Assembly (NCBI RefSeq): GCF_041260155.1
Contig: NC_091940.1
Location: 3,320,001-3,384,000 of the forward strand
Direction: 5' to 3'
From: Ptychodera flava
Taxonomy: Eukaryota > Hemichordata > Enteropneusta > Ptychoderidae
Length of the DNA stretch: 64,000 nucleotides
Shown: in pieces, positions 1 through 11,694 of the stretch
How the letters are laid out: every line of letters starts with the position of its first letter
How positions within the stretch are numbered: the stretch's first letter is position 1
The notes under the pieces: generated by a model
The model's input: only the letters and a program-made list of their open reading frames with translations
What the model was told of the DNA's origin: nothing
Database searches by the model: none
Position numbers and translations under genes: made by a program

Positions 1-1204
1 TCACAACATCATTTTCAAAATCATTTGAATGAACTCGCTCCTTCAATTCCAACCAGTGCCCACTGTCAACTGCAGGGTAATATTACAGGATGCACCAACG
101 TCAATGCAGTTCTGACACCTGAAAATAAGAGAAGACGATCATAATTAAATTTTGGAAATGTGATCTGAAAAATTAAAAACACATTCTAGTGGATGCAGGC
201 TTATCTCAACATCCCAAATTTTTTGCACCCCTCTACTAGTACACTCACACTTGGGCAATAAAGGAATGAGACAGACTGTAACTAAAATAAACTATCACTA
301 GATTTTAAATGTACAAATTAAATGACGAATAAAGAATGGAACATATTTTGACATCTGCTTTGAAGTTTTTCCCACAGTAACATGCATAGGTCAACCAGTA
401 TTGTTATTCTGCACTGATAAATGAAAGAGGAAAGGAAAATCTTTGTTCAATTTCACTTCAATGTTCAAAAGAAAATAACTGACAATCGAGCATTGCCAAC
501 GGTCAAATTAGATCCATGATGTCACAAAATCTTCCGGACACAAAGTAAAGTAAGTACTTTAAACAAAGGGAGAGGAAAATTGACCTACCGACCACGATAT
601 TTTGGATAATTCAATTTTATTAAAAGGAATGGTCCGTACACAAAGCTGCCACCATGGAGACACCTCCATGTGTTCTGTACATAGAGATAGAGTCACAGTC
701 CCTCTGTGATAGAGGCGAGTCTTTTAGCACTTTGCTTTCTATGTCCGCGCGTAGACTTAGTCAGAAAAAATTGCAGCTGAGTATATAAACACATCAAGAA
801 ATCACAAAAAATGAGAATAAATAATAGTATTGTTGACAACATTTGCGGAAACCCGAACTAGGGGTTTATTATGCGGTAGGTACGTCCACCAGCTCACATA
901 CACCACACTGTCACGGTGACTACGTACGTACACTACACGTACGGACGTACGAACACCAAGTTTGCCGCGCCGTGCGTATCAGACTACACTTGAACCCGCC
1001 GAAATAAAATATTGCGCTTTATAAATCATTTGACAGAAAACGTTATTTGGCAAATTTTTCTGGGAAAATATGTCACTGGATTCACTTTTACAACAAGCTG
1101 CATGTCTATCTTTCAAATACTGACAACCTGGACGGCAGAAACCCCGGAAGTACCGTGAAGTGTAAGGTTTCGGTCGCGGCGAAATATGCCGCGAATGAAC
1201 TCAC
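1..1204. other. Non-coding stretch left of the SAP exon
   Basis: No open frame here looks coding. On the minus strand a pyrimidine tract ending in CAG lies near 120, followed by a short open stretch that could be a following exon of the SAP-domain gene in compatible phase. Nothing else supports that, so I do not call it. Confidence 0.3.
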
Positions 1205-1497
1205 CTTTTTATCAGATCTCCTTTTTTTCCGCTTGTTTTCAACCCACGGCATTTCAACCATCTCTTAAGTTGATCAACAGAATGCTTCTCGACTGAGGCG
1301 TACATGAACTTCGCACCCGGAACATCATCTTCGTCCAACGATATAGGATTAACGACTGTATGCATTGTGATCGTGTATGTCAACACAGAATCAACGCAGC
1401 AGACTTTGTCCGCATTTGCGATCTCATGAATATCATGATTTATGATGACGTAAACCCTGAACTGGGCTATTTTACAAGAGGAACTTTTACAAATCAT
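1205..1497 (-). CDS. SAP-domain exon of a host (or host-captured) gene
   Basis: An open frame starts at an ATG at 1497 and runs to a strong splice donor (AAAAAG|GTGAGT) whose exon edge is at 1205. The last 25 or so residues fit a SAP motif, with VDQLKRWLKCRG followed by GKKGDLIKR, matching the family pattern of a helix, L-K-x-x-L and G-K-K-x-x-L. SAP domains bind DNA. In invertebrates such a motif often opens multi-exon proteins of uncharacterised or transposon-related type. The N-terminal half (MICKSSSCKIAQ...) is not recognised. The end at a perfect donor shows it is one exon of a spliced gene; the next exon would lie to the left, possibly outside the window. The start codon is the first ATG in frame, but the frame stays open slightly further upstream, so an upstream acceptor is possible. 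Confidence 0.55.
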
Positions 1498-1586
1498 TTT
1501 CTTTTTTGAAAATTCACCGACTTGAACCAAGTCTCTGGTTTACCTTCGTCCTGTGACACCCTAATGGCTCAAACGGAGATTTAGGA

Positions 1587-1856
1587 GTGGGAAGGCAATC
1601 TTACCTGAGTTTAATACAGGATTTGATTGTCATGCATGGCATCTTACTGCGTGTTAGCGAAAAAGTTACGGGCGATTTTCTCGTCATTCAGAGAGGTGGC
1701 GAAAAGTTCCGTTTCAGTGATCATGGGTTACAAAATGTATGGCAACGCTTTGTATCGTTTGAAGCGTTAGATATCTATCTCTCAAAGAAAAAAAAATCGA
1801 CGAATATCGATAGTGCAGAAGATGACTTTGAAAAAACTGACGCTTGTAGTCTATGA
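1587..1856 (+). CDS. Short unidentified open frame, possible exon
   Basis: An 80-90 residue frame with mixed composition (VIQRGGEKFRFSDHGLQNVW, then an acidic tail) ends in a stop at 1856. A plausible splice acceptor (tttaatacag) precedes GATTTG at 1621, so the coding part may begin there rather than at the GTG upstream. It is divergent from the SAP exon only about 100 bases away. I do not recognise a family. It may be a terminal exon or chance. Confidence 0.25.
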   Translation: MGRQSYLSLIQDLIVMHGILLRVSEKVTGDFLVIQRGGEKFRFSDHGLQNVWQRFVSFEALDIYLSKKKKSTNIDSAEDDFEKTDACSL

Positions 1857-2999
1857 AATTCACCGATGAGTATATTGCTTACTGTGATGAATAAGTGATT
1901 TTTTTCTGAACAACACCCAAACAAAATCCGGTTCTTTGATTTCCAGTTCTTGCATATTTCACAAAGTCCTAGTCCATGTTTTTGAGCCATGCTTCTAGTG
2001 TGTTTCTCCCGCGGCGTGTCGATGTTCTGTTCGGGTAAATCCTGTTCATCGTCTCACAATTTTTACAATTTTCCCAAAATATGAACAACAGAATAGCTGC
2101 CTGTCGCGCCAGTTGACAGGACCACAATGTCTGAACAACGTCTGAGTAATGGGTTTATCGTGAAATTTTGAGGTCAAAATGGAGGAGTTAACAGATTTGC
2201 TTCGGTGGGAAGCACATTTCTATTTCGCGCCACGATCTTTTGAATGTGGCGGGTTGATGTTTTCACCTTACAAGTTGAGCGACAGCTGGGAATATCTTGC
2301 AGTAAGACGCGCTGGCGGCTGGGCCTTTGTTTTGACGTTTTGAACACATCAGTTATTTCAGCAGTAGATTTCAGTAGCATGAAATGTAAGCAGTGACCAC
2401 GAATACTTGTAAATATAACACCAAGAAAAAAGTGGGAAAAGACCTATACTACAACATTCGTAGTAACCGATTATCTGATTGGCTATTCACTGGTCACATA
2501 CAGTCGTGTGGTGGCGCTTTAAAAAACACGACCTAGGGGGTCTATCAGCCAAGGTCTGATTTCGGGAAGCATCCAGCTGCCCGTAGTGGAGACCTTGGCA
2601 AGCGAAGATGATTATTTCTATAATTCTTGCCTCTTAGAAAAGTTATGCAATGATGTGCACTCAGGAAATGTTTGTTCTTTTCATGTGTATGCTATTTGGG
2701 GGGGGGGGGGGGCAATCTGTGGCTGCATTTTTCATTGATGTCTCCTGAGATTTTTCTTCCAAATTCTTTCTAATCCCTACCCCTGGAATACCAAATGATC
2801 CAATGCATAGGGAATGTCCTGCAAATAGTACTAATAATCCTGTAAACTTTGAAGGTTTATCATCTTTGGTGCAAGTATGATTGTCTCAGACCTTGCAATC
2901 AACGTTTTCCTCAAAGACAACCAAGCGTTTGACAGACATTCAATTGGTGACTGCTACCACTATTGCAGCATTGTACAAAGCAGACTGTTTTCTACTTAC
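1857..2999. other. Intergenic or intronic stretch with a poly-G run
   Basis: No supported gene. A run of 15 G lies at about 2698-2712. This is the region where the later exons of the reductase gene would be expected on the minus strand; I could not find the usual YxxxK-bearing exon here. Confidence 0.4.
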
Positions 3000-5345
3000 C
3001 CACGTTCTTCCAAGTAAGGCACAGCTTCTTTTGTTAAAAAAAATGCACTTTTTAGATTCAAATCGAAAATCTGCAAGAAAAACAACAGGCTGTTAAACTA
3101 GTCTTGGAGCATAAAGTATTACATCAAAATTGGCTTTCATGGTGTTATTTCAGTAGTACATACCTTATCCCACTGTGATTCTGTGGTCTGTACATAGAAG
3201 AAAAAAAATGAGCTTAATAGCATCGTAATAATATATTCACATAGGATGAAGAGTGTATCTTCCAGAACACTATCACAGTAGTTTGAAAATATTATAGTCG
3301 TATAGTGTATCTTGATGAATGACATTCTCTACAACATTATTCATTGGAAAGCTTTCCTTTATACTAAAATCTACATTTTGCTCAAAATGATCCATCTACA
3401 GAGGTTTTGCCCTGAATTGTTCACCTACAATACCCACACATGATAACATTAATGATTTTTATTCATGTTTCATGGAATGTATACTCCATTAACATTTCGC
3501 TGTCCACAGGGATATGTTGAATTTTATCCTGTAACATTAGGAACCATCTTCTGATTATGTTAAACAAAAGAATTTGAAAACATAATTTCTTGCAGAGAAA
3601 AAAGCTGTCCCTTACTTGTTGCAATAAACCTGAAAAAAACACTGTTTGGTAGTTTACTCTCACCTCAACATTCTACTTTTATATAATGATCATGATGGTA
3701 GATTTTTAAGGACAATGTAGAACATTGCAAACATTGTTTAACTTTTATCTATGGAGATCGAACTGTGAAAATAAATATAGATGTGTGCATAAATCACGCA
3801 TCAGTAAAAGTTTCTTTCAACAGCCAAACTGTCCCTAATTAAAGGGACAAAGTCGGCCGTTTTCATGAATTTTGTTTGATGCAAGATGCTGCGTATATTG
3901 TTGACATATGTTGAAAGATACTGAATAAATGGGTGACCATGCATATATTTGACCCTAGTTTTAGACAGATTAAATGAAACCATCGCAAAAATGAATTAAT
4001 AGTCATGACCATTAATTCATTTTTGCGATGGTTTTCATGCATCTTGTCTAAAATATAAGTTAAGTATCTCGTATCAAACGAAATTCATGCAAAATGGCTG
4101 ACTTTGTCCCTTAAACCCTGTTACCACCATGGTTTCATCCAAACCCATCGTTATCAGTGGTTATTGTGGACTTGTTCATAAGCAATTTGGGATATACAGA
4201 TTAAATGTCTCGTTGGTCTGATGAGTGTGAATGTGTAACGATCGATCAAGCTGTTCATGTTTACAAATGTTTGTCTGTAAAAATTAACGATCATCATGCA
4301 GAATTTTACTCGCAAAATGCATCTTCATTGAAATAATGAGATAAATCATAATTCTTGTTAAATTCAAACCCCTCCCTTCAATTTGACACCATGAAATAAT
4401 CAAAGTAATATATATATGACACTGTCTCCCTCACACTGTAAATCTCTAGTGATCACATACTTAAACTGAATGCCTGTTCCAGGTTTTGATGATGTAAATC
4501 ATTCTTTCTGTACAAAATACAATTGCCTTCACCCATATGGTATCAAAACCAATATTAAACACGTACTGAAGCAATTTTTGGATGTCAATTGTTACATAAT
4601 CTTGGTTACCTCTAAAATTGGTCCGATTTGTGGATTAACACCTGCATTAGAAATTAAAATATCTATGCCTCCATACAGCTCAGCTGTCTGCAAAAAATGT
4701 GAAATTAAAATATAAATGGTCGATATGAATACTGAAGTTAATGAAATGAATTTTTAGAGCTGACGTGTTTCCAACTGCTCTGATAATACCATAATCCTAT
4801 AAGTATACCCTTTAATCTACCTTTCATGCCATATATGATTTATCAAGGGCTTTCTACATGTGGTGTCACCCTATAGCAGATGTTTCGTTGTTACAAGATA
4901 CATGCTGTACACTTATAATGGAATCATATCATTTAAGTCATCACAAGAACTGATGTTGGAACAACTGAGGACTTAACTTTCTTTGAAAAAGACATTACAG
5001 CAAAATGGCACCTAAAGAAAAACTTTTGTTTCAAAAAAGTTAGTGAAAAAACTTCTCAGATACTGTTTGTCTTGTGTTGTTGTTATTGCCTTTTCCTAAA
5101 GTATGAGGTTCAGACACTTATTCTCTCAAAGTTACTGCTAAACTATGGTCAGACCAAGTGGAACCTACCGTTTTTAGCATATGTTTCCTCTGTTCTGAAC
5201 TACCAGCATTACATACCATACCAGACACCTCCAAATTCTCATTTTCAGTGATTTTAATGCTTTGTCAACATTGCTTTCTGTACGACTGCTCAACATGACT
5301 TTTGCCCCATCTCTGGCAAGTCTCCTGGCAATTCCAAACCCTATT
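3000..5345 (-). CDS. DHRS4-like short-chain dehydrogenase/reductase, partial gene (four exons)
   Basis: Four minus-strand exons with GT-AG borders read as consecutive pieces of an NAD(P)-dependent SDR close to DHRS4 (peroxisomal carbonyl/retinal reductase family): 5169-5345 (IGFGIARRLARDGAKVMLSSR, the end of the TGxxxGIG cofactor loop and the strand after it), 4610-4687 (ELYGGIDILISNAGVNPQIG, the NNAG-equivalent motif), a 24-base microexon at 3164-3187 (TTESQWDK) and 3000-3070 (IFDLNLKSAFFLTKEAVPYL). Phases join across the three downstream junctions. The first exon present starts in phase after a missing GG, so an upstream exon encoding the N-terminal TG motif is absent or beyond my detection; a LINE sits in the region where it would be. 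The catalytic Ser and YxxxK exons are also not seen. Exon 5169-5345 has one base too few near TCACTGAAAATGAG: the two halves match the family in different frames. This is a pseudogene mark or a base error in an A run. Confidence 0.8.
3839..4114. mobile_element. TTAA-bounded foldback MITE
   Basis: The ends are inverted copies: TTAAAGGGACAAAGTC at the left and GACTTTGTCCCTTAA at the right, with matching extending about 45 bases. The centre is a second, nearly perfect palindrome of about 45-base arms around AGTCATGAC near 4010. It has no coding capacity. It lies in the reductase intron between 3187 and 4610. The TTAA at its right end is shared with the next MITE. Confidence 0.75.
4111..4204. mobile_element. 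Short TTAA MITE, family copy 1
   Basis: A 94-base element bounded by TTAA on both sides starts TTAAACCCTGTTACCACCAT. It is a diverged homologue of the 93-base element at 61983-62075, with the same length, the same TTAA limits and a shared central CCCAT-GTTATCA-TGG motif. The TTAA limits suggest mobilisation by a piggyBac-type transposase. Confidence 0.65.
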
Positions 5346-5577
5346 CTGAAACACAGAATAGATGAGACAATACCATGAATACCACATTCAGGTATTTACA
5401 GTAATTAATTTCATAGACTATCAGTGCTCTGTCAAATCCATACACTACATGATGGCTTATTCCAGGGCCGCATTGAATATGAAAATAATGTTGAAGAACC
5501 CATTCTAATTCTTTGTTAATCAACATACAATAAGCACTGTACAAAGTCAAAGTTTTGGAGGCCAAGGGCATCAACCC

Positions 5578-6413
5578 TAATTAGGAGTGCCTTAGAATAT
5601 TGTAGTTGTCTGAGGGCGGGTACATCCAAGCATAATATAAAGGCTTTGGAAGGGTTCAACGAAGGGCTACTCAGTATATCCTTCACTACGCGGATTTAGA
5701 TTACAAAGACAGGCTTCTACCTCTAACATACAGAAGAGAAAGAGCAGATCTAATATTTTCTATAAGTATTTTAATGGAGTTTGTGATGTTAATTTAGATG
5801 ACTTTGTATCTTTTTCTAGTTCCACTTCCAATTATCCCAGTATGAGATCTAGTAACGACTATTTAAAACTCAAATCTCATTCCTGCCACAGAGATTCATT
5901 TACACGTTCTTATTTTAACAGAATTGTTCCCTTATGGAACCATGCAAGCAGTTGGATTCCCATATCAGATCTTCAGAGAGTCTATCTCTTTTTAAATGTA
6001 AAGTAAATTTGTTTTATCAGCAGAAATTTAAAACTCATTCAATTCCACTGACACTTGTACATGGATAACAACATGCCGCTGTCATAGTTGCCATCTAACG
6101 TAATTTGCTCCTGTGTGAGATTTTTAATATCTGACATTTTCTCTGTTTTTATCATGTGAACGTGAACTATTTGTCATTGTCCTTACATTTTTTCCCCATT
6201 TTTGATGTATGGTGGGACAGTGCTAGAGGTGTTTGACGCCTGTTTGTCTTAACCATTTACTGGCTTCTGTTTTAGTCTTGACTGTATGTATTGCTCAACT
6301 TTGGTGCAAAAGGGTCTTCTCTTGCAGTATAGCTGTTTTGTAATTTTTGGGTGTCTATGCTCAGTCTTGTGATCTTTGAATGCCAGTGAGGAAGTATAAT
6401 AAATAAATAAATA
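5578..6413 (+). mobile_element. Decayed LINE 3' end (RT tail plus 3' UTR)
   Basis: The plus strand encodes the C-terminal end of a CR1/L2/Jockey-like reverse transcriptase: ALEYCSCL, then LEGFQRRATQYIL, then DYKDRLLPLTYRRERADLI, and in another frame FNRIVPLWN. At least one frameshift separates these parts. A 3' untranslated stretch follows and ends in an (AATA)n run at about 6395-6413, the usual tail of this type of LINE. The 5' part is missing, as in most LINE copies. It lies upstream of the reductase exons and may sit in an intron. Confidence 0.75.
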
Positions 6414-6444
6414 AATTAAGATATGTGTCCAAGAAAGCACATTT

Positions 6445-7870
6445 AATACAAGTCATTGACAATGACACAGTCCCCGCTTGATAATGGGAGCTTTAATTAC
6501 AAGTCCTCTGAGAGGAAAGAGTCCTCTTCATTAATTAGGTCTGTGATTAAAAATACTGCGATACAGATGGGGTTTAATGGCCAAAAATGAGTTCCATGGT
6601 GATGAAAATATAAAACAATGTAAGCCGCCATACTAATTACAAAAGGTCATTAAAATGAATCAATTAGTACTTAATCGACAGGATGCTGCCAAACATTTTT
6701 GCATCCTATCCTAACACTGACAGATTATCACCGGTACCATATTTCATAAAGTTTGATGCAGTACTTTGGACATTCACCCTAAAAAAAAAAATCCATTATG
6801 TAAATGCAAACTAGTCTAGCAATTAATTCATATACGGTATATAAATGATACCACTAAGTCTCATTGATTTGTATTTACAACACTATGAGATCAAAATCTG
6901 TACCAAGTTTCATCAAATTTAACGCAGTATTTGTGGATATATCACTCTAATTAGGAAAGTTCATTACATATGCAATTACAAATTAATTAACTTGACACTG
7001 ATAAATGTCTTTTTCACTGTTAAAGCAATGTGAGCTTAACATCTGTACCAAGTTTCATGAAATTTGATGCAGTATTTCTTGACATATCAGACTAATTACG
7101 AAAATTCAATAATTGACATGATACTGCTACATGCCGTTAAACAAATTGATGTGCATATGTATGACATAGGTCAATGTCCTTGTGCCAACTTTGAATGATA
7201 CTGGTGGAAATATGTCTGAGTTATAGCTCTGTACATGAAAAAATCGTAACAAAATGGCCACCAGGCAGCCATTACATTGCATTGGACTGTGAAACCAATA
7301 GACATGCATATTTATGACATGATAGGTCAATGTCCTTGTACCAACTTTGAAAAAAATCAGTTGATGCATATCCAAATTATGGCTCAGGACATGACAAAAT
7401 CATAACAAAATGGCCACAAGGCAGCCATATTGCATCGGATTGTGAAACCAATTGACATGCATATTTATGACATAGGTCAATGTCCTTGTACCAACTTTGA
7501 ATAAAATCCGATGATACATGTCTGAGTTATGGCTAAGGACATGAAAAAATTGTAACAAAATGGCCGCCATGCGGCCATATTGGATCATATCGTGAAACAA
7601 ATTGACGTGCATATGTATGATATAGGTCAATGTCCTTGTACCAACTTTGAATAAAGTTGGTTGAGATGTGCCTGAGTTATGGCTCCACGTACATGAAAAA
7701 ATCGTAACAAAATGGCCGCATGGCGGCCATATTGGATCATATCGTGAAACAAATTGACATGCATATGTATGATATCGGTCAATGTCTTGTACCAACTTTG
7801 AATAAAATCGGTGAGATGTGCCTGAGTTATGGCTCCATACATGAAAAAATAATGTCAATGACACTGTTCT
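6445..7870. mobile_element. Pearl/Helentron-like element copy with core repeats
   Basis: It opens with caagtcattgac then ATGACACAGTCCCCGCTTG, the same start as the better-preserved element at 20757. Two arrays of about 150-base units follow: three units at 6720-7110 (accaagtttcat...gcagtattt) and five at 7127-7860. No terminal hairpin was found at the right, so the 3' end is lost or replaced. Open frames across it are repeats read as protein. Confidence 0.5.
7127..7860. repeat. Five tandem units of about 150 bp
   Basis: The phrase ggtcaatgtcc recurs at about 7169, 7325, 7475, 7625 and 7777, giving a period of 150-156 bases. Each unit also carries ccaactttgaat, cctgagttatggct and aacaaaatggcc. 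Later units are more alike than earlier ones. Confidence 0.85.
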
Positions 7871-8039
7871 CCCATTTTTCAGAGAGATACTAAGTTCTAG
7901 TACACACATGACATTGTATTCTTAGGTTGATTACTAAGAAAATTCCATTGCAAGTCCAAATTAATCTTATCCCCCAGCAATATGAAATGCTCCATCTCAT
8001 AATGACTTTAGCACATCCGACAGAAAACAACCCGAGGAT

Positions 8040-8480
8040 CAAGACTATCATGTTTTAAAGGAATTCAACAAATACTTTGGGAGAAAATGATTTTTTGACA
8101 AAAAATTGGAAAAATTTCCCCAAAAATACAAATATGAAAATTTCACCATAATTTAAACAAATGTGACAAAGGCCAACCGGATCATACGTACAAGTTTTCA
8201 AGGCAATGGGATGAACGCTTTCAGAAAAGAAGATTTTTTGACCAAAAACGGGAAAATCGCCCAAAAAATACAACTTTCAAAATTTCCTTACAATTTGAAG
8301 AAATGTAACTGAAGTCACTATAAAGAGGCTGCATACCAAGTTTCAACCAATTCTGGCCAGTGATTACAGAGTTTAGCAATTTGCAGGATTTTTCCTTTTT
8401 TTCCCTTCATTTCCATATTTTTGACTTTGACATGTTCATTGCAACAAATTCACATCTCCACCCCTGGGTGCACCTGTCCA
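8040..8480. repeat. Diverged tandem units, about 146-bp period
   Basis: Two similar units (gattttttgac..aaaaa..gg.aaaat..cccaaaaatacaa) lie at about 8085 and 8231. A related unit is at 9830-9990. They look like core units of the same class of element as the neighbouring repeats. Confidence 0.55.
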
Positions 8481-8522
8481 CCAAATACTAAGATGGTAGG
8501 TGCTGCAGTTTAGGAGTTTTTA

Positions 8523-8665
8523 ATGTGGACGGACATACATCCGCACATACTAACTAACATACATACGTACATAAATACATGCAAACATACATACATATAT
8601 ACATACGTACAGACAGACAGACACAGACAGATAGACATGCATACATACATACATTTATTTTTACA
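8523..8665. repeat. CATA/CAGA microsatellite
   Basis: Degenerate (CATA)n and (CAGA)n follow gtggacggacatacatcc, the same arrangement as the microsatellites at 10041, 11573 and 62818. A short open frame across it is spurious. Confidence 0.8.
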
Positions 8666-8734
8666 GCTTTTAACCTCCAACAGCCGACCAACCTATCAAT
8701 ATCAGTTTGTTCAACTTGACACTACTGCTTATAA

Positions 8735-9555
8735 TAAACAAGAGTTAATTACATTCTAATTAAAGTAAACATGCCTTGCTTATCAAGATTACGTCATAAA
8801 AAACAGCATATCTGTCAGGTTATAAAGAATCTTCCATTGGTTATCTTTATCAGAATTTTCATCCTATAATCAAGCACATTTTAACTCTCAAATTGATATT
8901 GCAAGTAAGTTCTGTTGAATAAGTTGAGCCTGTAGCTAAGTACTCAGAGAAAGCACACAGAAGAGACAAATGTTTGCAACTTAAGAAGTTCAAGGTCATC
9001 AAAAGCATTATAAGGAATCATGTAACACTTTCATTGCACTGTTTACACAGATTGCATAATTGCTATAAATAGAACATGAGGAATCTTATAGCCCAGCTTT
9101 ACCATAAAAACCCTATCACTTTGACCACTCTTTTAATTGACCACTCTATTTTTTTCCTCAAAAAGTAATTTTATTTTATCCTTACTTAGACGACCATAAA
9201 TGGAAATTGGAACTTTCTCTATCTCTATTTATTTGACCAACCTATCATGACAAACTATTATGAGCAATTTCTTTTAGATAACATACAGAGAACAATACAT
9301 GACGGTACAGAATATGTCAAAGTTGGGATTCAGGGAAGTTGCCTTACATGTTTTAATCATCCAAGATGGTAAGCATTTCACTATGAACTGTCAAAAAGTT
9401 GAACTTTCTAATAATTCTACACTAAAATTATTTTGGCTTTGTTGATTTCCTAATTAATTCAATTATTTAAAATCATATTAATTATTTTTTTCTGGGTGAA
9501 TTGATAGGGTTTATACAGTACAAGAGTTACATACAATGTAAGTCAAATTCAGTTA
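8735..9555 (+). repeat. Left arm of a 2.3-kb imperfect palindrome
   Basis: This segment is the reverse complement of 10395-11035 over about 640 bases; its outer part 8735-8900 matches the reverse complement of 63830-63970. It is a copy of the hairpin-ended element family that has lost its hairpin end at about 9555. Confidence 0.8.
9102..9518. mobile_element. Tigger/pogo-type MITE, copy 1
   Basis: TA target duplications (9100-9101 and 9519-9520) flank inverted ends CCATAAAAACCCTATCA and TGATAGGGTTTATACAG. TA duplication and an AACCC(C)TATCA-like end fit the pogo/Tigger group of Tc1/mariner. It has no coding capacity. The same MITE lies inside two other copies of the surrounding repeat, so it was there before that repeat spread. 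Confidence 0.65.
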
Positions 9556-9971
9556 AAACATCAATTACCGTCTAACATTGCATCATTCCTATAAATAGCA
9601 CCTCAGCCTGGAACAGCACAATCATAATCTGCTCATTCACACAGGCAATACTTGACTTTGAATGAATGACCTACTACATTTCACCTGTGTACCAAATTTG
9701 AAAGCATGGCAAAAAGTACCACAAAATTTGCAAATTTCGCCTTGAGTTCACCGAGTCATCTTCAGGCCACTCCTAGGAACCTGCACACCCAATTAGAAAG
9801 TAATGGCATACACAGTTTCACAGAAGATTTGTTAAAACAAAAATGGTAAAAATTGCCCAAAAATACAAATATGCAAATTTTGCCATAATTTTGATGAATC
9901 TATTTTGAGTTATCACAAGCACCTGCCAAATTTTAAAGCGATCTGGCCATTGGTTTAAGAAAAAAAAGATT

Positions 9972-11035
9972 TTTAGCTACTATAGACTATAGTCTATAGA
10001 AGCTATTGGGATGGGTATCCGTCCGGCGTCCGTCGTCAGTCTGTATGTATGTATGTATGTATGTATGTATGTATGTCCGTTTGTGAGGCGTCCGTCCACT
10101 CAAATATCTTGAGAACCGCAGTACTTACTGATTTGATATTTGTTGTGTAGATGAAAAATACGATTTTGAGAAACTATTTTTTTTAATTTTTTGATATTGT
10201 TGAAAATAGGCAAATTAATGCCAAAAAAGGTGTTTTTGTTAAAAAATCTTCTTCTTCATAACCGCTGGTCAGACAGCTTTGTTATTTGGTATACAGGTCC
10301 CTAGGGGTAACCCAACTTAGACTTGTTCAAATTGTGATGAAATATGCAAATCTGTATTTTTAAGGAATTTTTTTGTCATTTTTGGTCAAAATTTGACTTA
10401 CATTGTATGTAATTCTTGTACTGTATAAACCCTATCAATTCACCCAGAAAAAAATAATTAATATGATTTTAAATAATTGAATTAATTAGGAAATCATCAA
10501 AGCCAAAATAATTTTAGTGTAGAATTATCAGAAAGTTCAACTTTTTTTGACAGTTCATAGTGAAATGCTTACCATCTTGGAGGATTAAAACATGTAAAGG
10601 CAACTTTCCTGAATCCCAACTTTGACATATTCTGAACCGTCATTTATTGTGCCCTGTATGTTATCTAAAAGAAATTGCTCAAAATAGTCATAGAGATAGA
10701 GATAGAGATAGAGAAAGTTCTAATTTCCATTTATGGTTGACTTGGTAAGGATAAAATAAAATTACTTTTTGAGGAAAAAAATAGAGTGGTCAATTAAAGA
10801 GTGGTCAAAGTGATAGGGTTTTTATGGTAAAGCTGGGCTGTATAAAGATTCCTCATGTGCTATTTATAGCAATTATGCAATCTGTGTAAACAGTGCAATG
10901 AAAGTGTAACATGATTCCTTATAATGCTTTTGATGACCTTGAACTTATTAAGTTTCAAACCTTTGTCTCTTCAGTGTGCTTTCTCTGAGTATGTACAGTC
11001 TCAACTTATTAAACAGAACTTACAATGTTAATCAA
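9972..11035 (-). mobile_element. Hairpin-ended Helitron/Helentron-like element, copy 1
   Basis: Read on the minus strand, the 3' terminus is a perfect hairpin (CTATAGACTATAGTCTATAG core, 9975-10006) followed by CTAA then A. Just inside lie GGCGTCCG and a (CATA)n microsatellite (10041-10073). Hairpin plus CTRR plus an A/T site is the Helitron-class 3' signature; an internal microsatellite is typical of non-autonomous Helentrons. The body is shared with 62747-64000. It forms the right arm of the palindrome. Confidence 0.6.
10421..10827. mobile_element. Tigger/pogo-type MITE, copy 2
   Basis: Reverse-complement copy of the MITE at 9102, with TA at 10419-10420 and 10828-10829 and ends CTGTATAAACCCTATCA and TGATAGGGTTTTTATGG. 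It contains a short (GAGATA)n stretch near 10690. Confidence 0.65.
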
Positions 11036-11136
11036 AGATATCCACCTTCTTCATCGATGCATGTGTCACAAAAGGTTATTCTCTACAACTCAACAGAGCT
11101 CTGTCAACTGTTGAGTTGCTTGTTCTTTCAAAACCG

Positions 11137-11692
11137 CTGGTCAGACAGCTTTAATATTTAGTTTACTTGTCCGTAGGATGACCTTAGTGAGATAATTTCA
11201 TACAGTCAGGAAATACTTAATTTTGTATCCATGTCTATAGTAGCTTCAGGGACTTTGGCCCTATGTTTTACTAAAATGGCAAAAATGAAAAAAAAAAATT
11301 AAAAATAGAACGCATCAAATATTGACATCAAATCTATATGTTTAAATGAGTTGGGCCTAAGGTACCTAAAAACCAAATATGACAATGATCAGATGAGTAG
11401 TTCCTGAGTTATTGATTTTTGACCATTTTCGCCCTTTTTTCTACCTCATTTGCATATCTATGAGACTAAAAAGTTCATTTTAACAACGGCACATCTACAC
11501 CATATATGGCATCACTACACCAAAAATCATGTGCAGCGGTTCCTGAGTTTTTGCGTTGGACGGACAGACATCCATACATACATACATACATACATACATA
11601 CATACATACATACAGACAGACATCTCACATACAGACTTTTTCCAACCATATAACCTCCCAATTGCCATATATGTATGGCAAATGGGAGCTAA
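11137..11692 (+). mobile_element. Hairpin-ended Helitron/Helentron-like element, second family
   Basis: The plus-strand 3' end is a hairpin with arms CTCCCAATTGCCATA and TATGGCAAATGGGAG (11655-11688), immediately followed by CTAA and A-rich sequence. A (CATA)n run at 11573-11613 and a gttggacggacagacatcc leader lie just before it. The body includes the aaccgctggtcagacagc phrase also found at 10260 and 63045. The 5' limit is not defined; 11137 is where that phrase begins. Confidence 0.5.
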
Positions 11693-11694
11693 AA

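Noticed and set aside
7400-7909. 169-residue minus-strand open frame with repeated WYKTLT-like text
   Set aside because: Translation of the five-unit tandem array; repeats at DNA level explain it.
8523-8759. Histidine/threonine-rich small protein
   Set aside because: Reading of the CATA microsatellite.
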